Shown here: positions 46,994 through 57,358 of the stretch, in pieces
Layout: each line of letters begins with the position of its first letter
Position numbering within the stretch: the stretch's first letter is position 1
NCBI GenBank assembly: GCA_028622995.1
Contig: JAJQJQ010000009.1
Coordinates: forward strand, 2,542,001 to 2,606,000
Reading direction: 5' to 3'
Length of the DNA stretch: 64,000 nucleotides
Source: Panagrolaimus kolymaensis
Lineage: Eukaryota; Nematoda; Chromadorea; Rhabditida; Panagrolaimidae
Position numbers and translations under genes: made by a program
Notes under the pieces: generated by a model
Database searches by the model: none
The model's input: the letters and a program-made list of their open reading frames with translations, nothing else
What the model was told of the DNA's origin: nothing

Positions 46994-47790
46994 CTCCCGA
47001 AGAACAAAGATGTTCCAATACGAGAGATTAACAATATTAAGAGTTAAATGGATTTTAGAGACGATAGAAAAGTTACAAATTTAAACATAGTAAAACAAAA
47101 AATTAAAATAGTTTTTTATAATTCGATTTTCATTTTACTGAGAGAGCAAGGATTCTTGGGGTGAAGTAAATGGCATGGAAAGTGGCAGCGGAGAGATCCA
47201 TAAGGTGATCATGCTAAGTTGTTGATTTGGCGGAATGAGAATAGCATTATGTTCATGAGAACATATCTCCCGACGAAGAATAATTAATTTTAGAACAATT
47301 TTAAGGGAATGCCATTTGATGAAAATTAAAATAATTAATATGAAGTTTTAGCTTTAATAAATATTAGGAACAGAAATGGTTGTTGATAAGAAATATAAGT
47401 TTCAGTGGTATTTGAATATTGACCAACTGAGATGAAGTTGAGCTTCAATGGTGTTCTTATGTCGACCAATTGAGAGGCTTTTGAAAGGTTGACGACTTCG
47501 GGGTGGTGGTTTTTGGACTGAGATGAAATGGATTTGATTATATGTATTTTGATGGATAATGGTTGAATGATTGGATTTTTGCTGAGTAATGTTGAAGAAA
47601 TAAAATTATTTAGTAGATGGATAATAATTTGATGAAGCAGAAATCCATTTATTTTTGAATAAAAATTTATGCACGCATGATGAAGGAATGAAAGTTGAAT
47701 TGTTATTGAAGATGAAAGTTATTGAATGGAGTATTTGGTCATAATAGGATGAGAATGCAGGATAAATAAAAATAGGAAAAAATAAGAAGA

Positions 47791-48700
47791 TTATCGTTCC
47801 AGCATGGGAATACGATAAAAGAAGCAGCACGTCGATTCTTGTTGGCTTGAGTGGCTGAAAGAAATGTGCTTTTGCTTCGATGAGATCCGGGTGGGTTGCT
47901 TCCAACAAGGACCGCACCACGAATTTAAGACAAGATGCGTAACAATAAGTAGAGCAACTTGAATGAAAGGAGAAAAAAGAAAATTATCTGCTTTGATGAA
48001 AATATATGACCATCAAAATCAATTCTGCCATTGATTTTAATAATAAGAAGTTTGGAAAATAACAATTAATTCATTTTTGAGTAAGTTGAAATAAATTTTT
48101 GAAGAGAAGAAAAAATTTAATAATATGCATCATGATCGCGGCGAGGAAAAAATGGTTTGACTGAGTTTCAAAACATGTTGTTGATGGAAGAAATAATGGA
48201 TGTTGAGGAGAGGTGGTAGGATAATGAAAATATTTCGACGTTGAAATAATGATGATTGGTCATAGTTATTTGAGCAAGAATGGAAGAAATAGATGCAGCA
48301 GAAAGAATGATCACACACTTATGTGTGATAATAATCGTCGTTTCAGCTTCGGGAAACGAGATAGAAGCGCACGTTGATTCTTGTAGGCACTAGTGGCTGA
48401 AAGAAATGTGCTTTTTGCTTCTGGAATCCGGGTGGGTTGCTTCAGCTATGGAAGTACTTCGCACGCGACGGATGATTACAAGAATACTGCGAAAGTATCT
48501 TGAAGGAAAGAAATGAATAAGAGATGCTGACAAATATTTGCTTCCATGGACCATGGTGGTGAATAAAAAATTGAAAAAGTAACAATCCATTAATCTTTGA
48601 GTTGATTTTTCAATAAAAATTTGAAGAAAAATTTTTTAATACATGTTTGATGATAGTAGCGATGGAGAATAAGATGACTGAGTTTCAATCGTTGTTTTGT
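47791..48700 (-). repeat. Imperfect direct repeat inside the retrotransposon
   Basis: Two units of roughly 350-400 bp, ~47791-48190 and ~48332-48700, share blocks such as GGCTGAAAGAAATGTGCTTT and TCCGGGTGGGTTGCTTC and end in a shared GACTGAGTTTCAA. A third partial copy of the unit's middle part is near 47640-47690. Between the two units, at ~48309-48329, lies a perfect short hairpin ATCACACA-CTTA-TGTGTGAT. Confidence 0.65.
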
Positions 48701-48710
48701 CGTGGCACCA

Positions 48711-49029
48711 TGTCGAGAATTTGATATATAAATTCTTTATTTAAACCGTTTCAAAGAGAAAACCAAAGGAGTCCAAACGAAATGTGAACCCAACGAAGTG
48801 TAATTTTAGTTAAAAGCTGCGAAGCTTTTATATGGACTTGAAACAAAGAGAAAATGAATCATAAGGAAGAAATAAGAGAGTGAGAGATAGAAAGGGATAT
48901 GATCTTTAGTGGACGATGTAAATAAGTGTGAATAATAAAAAACACAAATAGTAAACATGTCTGGGAAAGCGGGAAGATAAAAGAGAGAAAGAGAGAGAGA
49001 GATGAATAATCGCGATGATATTCGCGACA
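48711..49029 (-). repeat. 5' LTR of the retrotransposon
   Basis: By eye base-for-base the same as the other LTR, TG...CA ends with 5-bp inverted termini TGTCG/CGACA. Followed (reverse strand) by the presumed primer-binding site TGGTGCCACGAC. Confidence 0.9.
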
Positions 49030-49034
49030 AGTTG

Positions 49035-49768
49035 AAATTTTATGTACATTTCTTTTTAAATTTTGGACGTATTTATATGCATCCAAATGTTATTAAAACA
49101 AACTGAATCAGTAAAAAAATCATTGAAAAAAATCATGATTAACTTCTGAAATTAAAAATGTTTCAGGAAAAAAAAAATTAAACGTTGAAATGATTAAACA
49201 TTTTAATGTTAAATATGATTATTCGTTGCCATTTAAAAGAAAAACATTTTCTTTGTAGAAAGAAAAAATCAAAAAAACCAAAGAACAATGTTTAAAAAAA
49301 TTGAAATTTTTTGATTCCATGGTAGCGAGTTAAAATTTTTTTTAAATTTCTTATCCATTATGGATTATTAATAAAGCATTCTCCCCGTTGTTATTAAGGT
49401 TTCGACTATCATTATTGATAAAGCAAGGTTGATATTAGGTAAACAAAGCAATGAAAATGAAAGCAGTGAGGTTTTAGTCTAAAATTACTTGTCTCTATTC
49501 TCTTTTGTCATTGTTCATCTGTAATATTTCTATGCTTGTTGCTTGTTGGGTTTTGCTGTTAATAAATATTGTTGTTATTTATTCATCTTCGAATAAAATA
49601 TATTGCAATTATTCTCTTTTATGAAGATATCTTCAGATGTAAAGTTTAAATGGTTGATTAATTGATTATTCTTTCCACAAAAATGTCAGAGATGTTAACA
49701 AATTGAAATCTGCCAATTTGGGTTTTAAATGATGTTAAAAAAGCTTGAAAAAAAATTAATTATTTTGG
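49035..49768. other. Non-coding flank
   Basis: Before the retrotransposon inserted, this was the immediate upstream region of the small Cys-rich gene on the reverse strand, so it may hold that gene's original promoter. No exon seen. Confidence 0.4.
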
Positions 49769-50455
49769 TAGAAAAATTCTGCAACAGTGTTTCATTCCTT
49801 TTTCATGTTTTTTTATTTACATTAGTTTATGTCGTTTAGTAGTCGCGGTCGTCGTCGTCGTCGCCGTCTCATCTTTTTTAAATATATTTGTATGCATGCT
49901 TTCTTTCTTACTTGCTTGCTTGCTTTGCTTTTGCCTCCACCTCCTTCTCCTCTGGAATCAAAATCAAAAAAATAATAATATTTTAATATGAATATTTTTG
50001 GCGAGGAAACAACAACGACGACCGATCATGGTAAAAAGCGTCAAAGAAAGGTGTGCGACGAAAACATGAAAGAAAAAAAGAAAAGAGTATTTGTTGGCGG
50101 TTGTCCCCTACGTGTTTAAAAAAAAGAAAGAAGAAAGCTTTTAGAATTGCTTTTCCTCTCTTCTTTTTCTTTTCTTGCGAGAGAGATAGATAGATTGGTC
50201 ATCAAAAAGTCCTACGCGCGTTGCTGCGCTGATTTCTTTTCCATCTTTTTTTGTTAAGTTTTTGCTAACTAAAAAAATAAAAGGAAAAGCTTGTTGTGCG
50301 TGTGATGAATTTTTCTCTTCTCTTTTTTTTTCGTGCTAACTTTTGTACAATTTTTTTTCCCTCTCTCCTCTCTTTTTGCGGCGACGAAAACGATTTTAGA
50401 AGCATGCAAAAATGAAAATCGTAGGAATGGCATAAACATGCATCACCATCGCTCG
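49769..50455. repeat. Non-coding segmental duplication, copy B (empty site)
   Basis: Matches 42288-43590 without the 703-bp element. It contains a GTCGTCGTCGTCGTCGCCG microsatellite-like run (~49846) that is shorter in copy A. It lies upstream of the Q/N-rich membrane-protein gene, as copy A lies upstream of the LRR gene. Confidence 0.75.
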
Positions 50456-50580
50456 CCCGCGCGCAAAGCAAAAAAGAAAAAAGCATAGTAGTTTGATTGA
50501 TTTTAAGCGTTTTTACAAAAAAGAATTTACCGATGGCGTTCGACATCGATGAAAAACAAAAAAAACTCGCGTGTGCCTTC

Positions 50581-50967
50581 CAGTGTTGTCGATTAATCGA
50601 AATCCTTCGATTATCGATTTCGATTAATCGAAAATAATCGAAATTTTTCGGTTTTCGATTATCGATCGATTAATCGAAAATCGAAAGTCACGATTATCGA
50701 TTACGATTAATCGAAATTTCCGATTAATCGAACGATTAATCGGTCAAAAATCGCATCGAAAATCAAAAAATACGTTAAAAAATAGAAATCTTCGATTATC
50801 GATTTCGATTAATCGAAATTAATCGAAATTTTTCGATTATCGATTATCGATCGATTAATCGAAAATCGAAAGTCTCGATTAATCGATTCGATTAATCGAA
50901 AATAATCGAATTTCGATCGGTTATTTTTCGATTAATCGTTCGATTAATCGAATAATCGACAACACTG
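50581..50967. mobile_element. hAT-type MITE made of TCGATTAATCGA palindromes, 387 bp
   Basis: The element begins CAGTGTTGTCGATTA and ends with its exact reverse complement TAATCGACAACACTG. It is flanked by a perfect 8-bp target duplication GTGCCTTC (50573-50580 and 50968-50975). An 8-bp duplication and CAGTG-like termini are diagnostic of hAT transposons. The interior is almost wholly built of AATCGA/TCGATT words, including many copies of the 12-bp palindrome TCGATTAATCGA, arranged as two similar halves (~50587-50760 and ~50785-50960) joined by a short unique linker. No coding capacity. Single strands should fold extensively. Confidence 0.92.
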
Positions 50968-50975
50968 GTGCCTTC

Positions 50976-51702
50976 TTCTTCACTATCGTCGCATGCTTTT
51001 TCTTTAGCACTGATCGGTCGATAGAAGAAGAAGATGCGAGCAATAGAAAAATATATCAAAAAAGGAGGTCTCTCTCATTCTTTCGAATCTAAAACTTTCA
51101 AGGTGCGAATTTAAGTAAACAACCCAGCGCCCGCCGTTTTTCTTATTCTCCTTTTTTCTTTCGTCCTACGCTTATTTTTCTTAAGGAAGAAGAAGACCAT
51201 GCAAAAAAAAAGAAGAGATGATGAGCCATCAAAATAATAATATAATATATTATTGTGGCCAAAGCAAGCAGCAAGCAGCAAGAATTTTATTTTATTTTAT
51301 TTTCTTTCCTTCTCATCATCATTGGAGAAAAAAAGAAGAGATAAGAAATGAGAGTGAAAAAAAGACCCATGTATTTTATTTTTCTCCCTTTTCTCTTTAT
51401 TTTTGTCGTTGATCACCATAGAGTTTCCTATCAACAAATTTTTTTTTCTTGTACTATTTTGGCAGTAAAAAATTATTTTGTTTTGTGTATGTTTTCGTGA
51501 ATGCATTTTTGATGTTATATTGTTGCAATTATTTTTATTTTTCTGTTAACAATTTTTTTTCTCATTAAAAATTACTATAGTTTTTAGATCGTCGATTATT
51601 CACCCAAAGAAATCCCATCTTGCAAAAGGGTAATAATATTTTTTGATTTTTATTTGTTATTTCTTCTTCGGAAGAAATACACTTTTTTCCATTTTCATAA
51701 TT
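50976..51702. other. 5' flank of the Q/N-rich membrane protein gene
   Basis: No exon recognised. The MITE and copy B of the duplicated segment lie within 1-2 kb upstream of the start codon and could influence expression. Confidence 0.4.
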
Positions 51703-54268
51703 ATGACAACTAAAAAATGGTCAAATTTAATTACTTTTTATTTTTTAATTTCCACATTTTTGTTAATGACCTCAAAAGCTCAAATAAATCCATATCAACA
51801 AAGATATCAATATGGAAATAATAATATTAATAATGGTATGCTTCTTCAAAATCAACACACTCAACAACAGCAGCAACAACAACAAGCGCAGCAGTTGCAT
51901 CAACCTAGTAGACAGTTTGGTTCGGCCGCAGCAAACAATAATAATCAAAGGTAAAACTTTTTTTTGAGCTTTAGGACCAAAGGTTTTGAGCCACAACTTT
52001 TAAGATACAGTCAAACTGGGCAATCGCAGCAAGGTTATCCAAATCAACAGCAAAATCAACAACAACAATATTATCAGCAGCAAGGTCAGCAAAATCAGCA
52101 ATATGGCCAACAACAAAATAATATGGGAAATGGAATGAATCAATATGGCCAACAACAAAGCCAATTTGGTCAAAATCAATCCAATCGTAATAGTGGAGCT
52201 GGAGCTGGATTGCTTGGAAATCCCATTCGAACATCCAATAGTGCTTTTGTAAGTTGCTTAATTGATTTTTGTTTTGTTTTGCATTTGAAACTTTGATTTT
52301 TTTTGAATCGCTTAGAAGTAAGTGCCTGGCACGCAGCGAAAATACAATATATTTTTTTAATGCATTTTCCATTTTCATTCATTCATTTATTTTTCTTTAT
52401 TTTTTTATTTATTTATGAATCAGCTTCTTCCGACGTCGCTTTTGACCGCATAAAAAAAACTTTTTTTCCGAAGACTCAAAATATTTTTTTTCTAAACTTT
52501 ATAGTTTACAAAAGGCCATTTTTATTAATTTTCTTTGAAATTTAAAAAGCTTCAAAAATTTTTAAACAACAAACCCAAAAATTTTTTTTGATAATCTGAT
52601 GACTAAGAGACACAAATACCATTAAAAAAAGCAAGCGATAAATAATAGTATTTTTTTGATTCAAAAATATAATGACTCATTTTTGTACACCACCTCCTCA
52701 ATGACAGACTCAAATAATCAATAATAATCCAACCATATTATTTATTTTTTTATAGGGTAATTCATCATCCGCTGATGGAAGAGCTTTGTTTGGAATTAGA
52801 ATAGTTTCATATTCTCTTGGACGTGCTGATGCAACTTGCGCCGTTACAGCATGCTCATATTCATTCAGTATTGTTATGGCTACTTTAGAGTAAGAAACTT
52901 AAAACAATAAATAAAGTTTAGCAAAAAAAATCGATTTCAGAGCTACAGTAAATTATGAATCAAGTAATTTCTTTCCATTAAATGGTTCAACCCTTCAAGA
53001 TGGAAATTGGCGGGATCAACTTTATCTAAATATTTCTACCAAACCTGTAAGAATTTTTTAAATTCGTTTCTTTAAAAAAAACGAGTCAAAATTATTATGC
53101 AAATTTTTTTGCAAATTTTTGCTTTCCTTTGCAATTTTTAAAAAGTAAAAAAACATTTTATTTTTTGCAGATTTCTGTCGATATTTTTGTCCATAGCCGA
53201 GGTTTAACCATTGGAAATGTGGATGGAAACTATTCCCTTGGAGTTCCCGTTCAACATGTCAATACTTTTGTTCTCGACCTTCGAAGTTACATTCCATTTG
53301 GTTCCAATGCATCCATGAATCCAACCACCATCGATCTTCAAGATTCTAAACCTAATTCCCAAGCAGGCGGGTCGATTCGTTTGGAATATTTTGTTCAATG
53401 TTTAAATGGATTTATGGGGCCTAATTGTGATTATACTTGCATTAAAACTGGAACCAATATAGCTCAATGCACGTCTGTAATAAATCCAAATGAAAAACAT
53501 TCGTGTAAATACGATAATGGATTTACACAAATTATTAAAGATAGTTGTGATTATTGTTCTCAAGGTTTTTCAAATAATGGAACATGCGTTCCCATTGGTT
53601 ATTCAAGCAATACCACGGTAATACATTTATATATTTTTTCTATTTACTTTTTTTTAAATTTGGTTTTCGTGGGAAAATACATATCTAAAATTTTTTTTGG
53701 GGTAAAAAAACCAATAATAAAAAAATGCGTATAACGTATAAATATTGATCGCTTGCTTTTAGTGCGTCGCACATGCATATAAAATATGGACGATTGTATT
53801 GGCAGTTTTACTTGCAATTGCATTATTAATAATTTTATTATTGGTTATGCTTAAATTAATTATGGATTCAAGAAATCGTCGAGCTCAACAATTTCCACAA
53901 AATCGTCAACAATCTGCATATTCGGGTGGATATCGGCCGAATGCGGGTTCAGGAGATACTCCATTGCTTGGTGGAACGGATAAAGAATGGGAACGTGAAA
54001 GGCAACAACAACCACAAGTGCCAGCAATCATTCGTCGTCCACCCATTGCCGCTCATGCAAATGATGTTGATTCAACTCAGGAAGTAAGTCTTTTTTGACC
54101 AAAATAAAAGTTACCAAAAAAATTTCCATCTAAGACTTAGTGGCATAATTTTTTATTAAAAATTTTTTTTAGTCATTTCAAGACAACCACAGAAACGGCG
54201 GTGGCGGTGTTGGAGGCCATTATTCTGCTACTCAACCACAAAGTCGACGACATGAAGCTCAAGTTTAA
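51703..54268 (+). CDS. Type I membrane protein with Q/N-rich ectodomain and Cys-rich EGF/DSL-like module, 7 exons
   Basis: Exons 51703-51950, 52005-52248, 52756-52889, 52941-53046, 53171-53617, 53763-54083 and 54173-54268 join in phase to 531 residues. Signal peptide (FYFLISTFLLMTSKA), then ~140 residues dominated by Gln, Asn, Tyr and Gly. A globular region follows (GRALFGIRIVSYSLGRAD ... WRDQLYLNISTKPISVDIF), whose position and style recall the N-terminal MNNL region of Notch ligands. Next is a Cys-rich module (FVQCLNGFMGPNCDYTC ... CKYDNGF ... CDYCSQGF), loosely DSL/EGF-like. One transmembrane helix (IVLAVLLAIALLIILLLVML) and a ~145-residue Pro/Gln/Gly tail complete it. The DSL link is an inference from layout only. 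An alternative acceptor at 51974 would need a 25-nt intron and is less likely. Confidence 0.8.
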
Positions 54269-54957
54269 ACATTTAAAAGTATTTATTTTATTTTTAACTT
54301 CAAAAAACTATTTTCTTTTTTTTTATTTCCAAAAACACATTTATCTTTTCATAAATTTTCACTAAACCTAGTCTTTAAATTTATTTTTTCGTTGTCATCT
54401 TTTTTATACGCTTTAAAAACAAGCGTGCCATAACTTGCAATACCATTCTTATTGTTTTCTGTTTTTGTTTTCTTTTTTTTCTGCCTTCTTCGATGTTCTC
54501 AAATTAAAAAACTTTGTTTGTTTAAAATTTTATTTATTGATTCGTATTAATTCCCTATTTTTTATTTGGTAATTTTTAAAGTTTTTTCCTTTTCCTTCAT
54601 TTTTTATTTGCAAAAAAAGCTGCCAGATTTAATTTAAAAAATTTACTCTTTACTTAATTGTTATTTTAATTTTATTTGTTTTTTGATATTATTAATAAAA
54701 AATATTAAATTCACGGATAATTCAAAACATGAATGTTAAGATTTGCTAAATAATACAAAAATTTTATATCACACATTAGCAATATAATTAATTGAAGTAA
54801 TAAATAATAAATATATTCATAAAAATTTGAGATCAGTGAAAGAAATTAAAAAATAATACAAAAGTTTCATTTTTTCCTTAATGATAAATGGAGCTCATCC
54901 ATGTTGATGCAAACCATGGCTTTTATTATCGAATTATAAAATTGAAGAATATTTTCT
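54269..54957. other. Shared 3' region of convergent genes
   Basis: AT-rich 3' flanks of the membrane-protein gene (+) and the BLOC-1 gene (-); polyadenylation-like ATTAATAAAAA near 54690. No exon seen. Confidence 0.45.
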
Positions 54958-55500
54958 TTAATTTTCCTCTTTTGTTTGATTATGGGTTTCTTTTGAATGA
55001 ACTTCTTCCAAAGTTTTAGTTATGATTTTCATATCATTTTCTATCACCGTTCCCCAACTTTGGACATCGCCCATTTCCTAAAATATTTTAATTCTAGTTT
55101 AATTTCGTATATATTAAATTTGAAGAAAATTACTTTGATTGCATCGGTGAAAGATTCAATCATATTCGCCCATTGTTCAGCTTGAATAATTAATTTTGCG
55201 GCATTACTATCTAATCGTTTTCCTTCATGGTCAAGCCTTTTTTGATTATTATAAGCATGGGAAACTCTGAAACTACTCAGATTTAATATATTTAAGAAAA
55301 AGAGATAGAGTTACTTTGCATTTAAATGATCCACGACCGAATCTGAAAAGGCATGAGCAGCAACAATCGCTTCATTCTTTCTCTTTTCTGAAATTCAAAT
55401 TAAAGATTTAGAATTAAACAACAAAAATTAAAAACTAACCTTGTAATTCTTTCCTTATTTGTTGTTTCACATGATGATCTTTTACTTGTTGAGGAAGCAT
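54958..55500 (-). CDS. blos-1: BLOC-1 complex subunit 1 (BLOS1/GCN5L1), 4 exons
   Basis: Exons 55500-55440, 55387-55315, 55266-55134 and 55077-54958 join in phase to 128 residues, the usual size. MLPQQVKDHHVKQQIRKELQ..KRKNEAIVAAHAFSD, VSHAYNNQKRLDHEGKRL, QWANMIESF and EMGDVQSWGTVIENDMKII follow the BLOS1 family closely (N-terminal basic helix, NQ.KLDHE, WARSIE.DM). BLOS1 is a helical subunit of BLOC-1 and BORC, which act in lysosome-related organelle biogenesis and lysosome positioning; it is also linked to mitochondrial protein acetylation. The gene converges with the Q/N-rich membrane-protein gene. Confidence 0.92.
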
Positions 55501-56061
55501 ATCGACAAATAAATTTACTCAATATTGAATATTCCAATATTTTTTGCTTTTTGAAAAAAATTGTGAGGAAAAAAACAAAGCAAAAGTCTCACAACGAAAC
55601 AAAGAATGTGTTGCGTTGTCAGATATGTAAATAAGAAATACGAGGGCTTCTAGTGACCGATGTGAGGCGAAGGAAAAAAGCATTTTTGAATTAGTTTACT
55701 ATTTTGAGAAAATGCAATCAAAGTAAAAAAAAAGTGCAAATATATTGTATATGTATCGAATTAACAAACTGAATATTTATATGTGGCACTTTCGGCTCGT
55801 CATTTTTTCATTAATATTCCAATATAAACTATTATTTGAAAGCTTTGCTATAATCAAATTTTAGTAAAATTTTGTTTGAAAGAAAGTAAATTTATTTTTA
55901 TATATTTTAAAAATCAAAAAAAAAGTTTTAATTTATCTTTAAAAAAACTTTGATTAGCAGGGCTCTGTTGCTCAACCAACCAACATGTGTGTAAAAAAGT
56001 TAGAATTTTCGCTTAATTCAAATCCTTAAAACATCAATTAGGAATAATGTAATCGAAGTTA
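55501..56061. other. Intergenic, promoter side of blos-1
   Basis: About 560 bp between two minus-strand genes. AT-rich; no coding content. Spacing is somewhat long for an operon. Confidence 0.45.
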
Positions 56062-56802
56062 TTAGATAATCGTTCGATAATCAATAATAGATATTTCTTG
56101 TGTGACAAGAGGACGGGAAGGATGCAATTGTTGTGGCCGGTGACGTGGAATTTTTGATTGATTTTGAGATGGCTGAGGTTGCTGAATTTGAAGTTTTAAT
56201 TGGGGAACTTGACCATCTTGTTGTTTTTCAATTCGTGCTGTCAAAAATTTATTATAATTTTGCATTTCTTTCAAGAATTGCGAATACTTATATTCTATTT
56301 CTCTAAGCTTTGTTTCAGCTTCTCGACGCTTTTGAGATACTTTAGCTAATTGACTTTCTGCTTTTTGACGAGCATATTCAGCTCCAAGTTTTGCAGCGAT
56401 AACAACATTTTTGGATTCCATTTGATTTATTAGATTTTGGATTTTTTCTTCACTTTGTTTGGCTATTTCTTTTAACTCTTCATTTTCTTTTTTTAATTCA
56501 TTATTCAATTTTTCAAAGCTTTCTTTCTCTGATTTATGTTTTTCACATTCAATCGTTTTTTCATTGTAACGATTTAAAAGTTGTTTAGCTAAATGGTCGA
56601 AGCTGTTGTTCGGCTGATTTGATTGATCTTCATCTTCCAATAATTCGTCGCTCACTATCTGCAAATGCATAAGTATTAAAGAAATAAGTGGATTTTTGGT
56701 GCAAAAAAAAAGAGGAACAAAACTTACTTCGCGAGAAAAATTAAGTAAAGCTCGGGTGTTTTCATTGCTAAGTCGAGGTCTCTTGGGTTTGGGATTCTCC
56801 AT
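56062..56802 (-). CDS. Coiled-coil protein with N-terminal basic motif, 2 exons
   Basis: Exons 56802-56728 and 56658-56062 join in phase to 223 residues. The start MENPKPKRPRLSNENTR has a classical monopartite nuclear-localisation-like KPKRPRL. Residues ~45-165 form a long charged coiled coil (NELKKENEELKEIAKQSEEK, SQKRREAETKLREIEYK). The C-terminal ~55 residues are Gln/Pro/Arg-rich (QPQPSQNQSKIPRHRPQQL). Family not recognised. A 69-nt intron with a TTTGCAG acceptor separates the basic N terminus from the coiled coil. Confidence 0.7.
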   Translation of the reverse strand: MENPKPKRPRLSNENTRALLNFSREVSFVPLFFCTKNPLISLILMHLQIVSDELLEDEDQSNQPNNSFDHLAKQLLNRYNEKTIECEKHKSEKESFEKLNNELKKENEELKEIAKQSEEKIQNLINQMESKNVVIAAKLGAEYARQKAESQLAKVSQKRREAETKLREIEYKYSQFLKEMQNYNKFLTARIEKQQDGQVPQLKLQIQQPQPSQNQSKIPRHRPQQLHPSRPLVTQEISIIDYRTII

Positions 56803-57358
56803 AATTATATACTTTAAAAATATTTATTAATAAAAATAAATTTAATTTTTACATAATTTTATTTTTTTTCAATAGATTTAATAACTCTTTTTTAGGCAAT
56901 AATGCCATGGCCCTTTTTTATTTCTCTTTTTTGAATAGCTTTTTTCTTTTTTAATTTCTAAAATATTTTCCATTATTGTTTCCAATGCAGATGATTTATA
57001 GCCATAGATATTTCATTGTTGCTGAGTTTATTGTTTGAAAACATTTATGACTTTTCGAAACCATGTCACCATCAAGCTATTATTTTTCTATGCTCCTTTT
57101 TTATTTGCCAAAATATAAAACGAAAAAGAAAAAAGATGCTATGACAATTATTTTTTTAAAAAAATACTGCAAAAGCAAGCTCAAGAAAAATGGAAAAAGG
57201 ACTTTTTATTATTTTTTAAATAAAATTTGGCAGATGCCAAAAGGATAAAGAAACAAAATTTATTTTATTGCGAATGAAAATAAACAGCAATCGTTAAATA
57301 AAAGTTACATGCGTTGTTACAATATTTTGCATTTTTCACAAAATCATGAGTTAAAATC
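56803..57358. other. Intergenic
   Basis: About 550 bp. The frame at 57063-57248 (+) is Lys/Phe-rich and not convincing. Probably the promoter of the coiled-coil gene and the 3' end of the next minus-strand locus. Confidence 0.4.

Larger units (their letters stand above)
46675..49029 (-). mobile_element. Non-autonomous LTR retrotransposon (TRIM/LARD-like), 2355 bp
   Basis: Two 319-bp LTRs (46675-46993, 48711-49029) look identical over their whole length and begin TGTCG and end CGACA. The insertion is flanked by the 5-bp target duplication AGTTG (46670-46674 and 49030-49034). On the reverse strand, TGGTGCCACGACA follows the right-hand LTR directly, as expected for a tRNA primer-binding site, and a purine-rich CGGGAG precedes the left-hand LTR. 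This sets the orientation as minus. The 1717-bp interior has no gag, protease, reverse transcriptase, RNase H or integrase; its longest frames (~104 codons) show none of these motifs. Identical LTRs imply a recent insertion, m mobilised by another element's enzymes. Confidence 0.9.

Noticed and set aside
47606..48590. Minus-strand frames inside the LTR retrotransposon, considered as gag or pol
   Set aside because: Longest is about 104 codons, with no zinc knuckle, protease, reverse-transcriptase or integrase motif, and they partly overlap the internal direct repeats.
49840..49870. GTCGTC microsatellite considered as a coding polyamino-acid tract
   Set aside because: Lies in a non-coding duplicated segment with stops in all frames nearby.
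50573..50975. TCGATTAATCGA-rich block considered as a CRISPR array or simple satellite
   Set aside because: No regular spacer/repeat structure, eukaryotic context, and clear transposon ends with an 8-bp target duplication.
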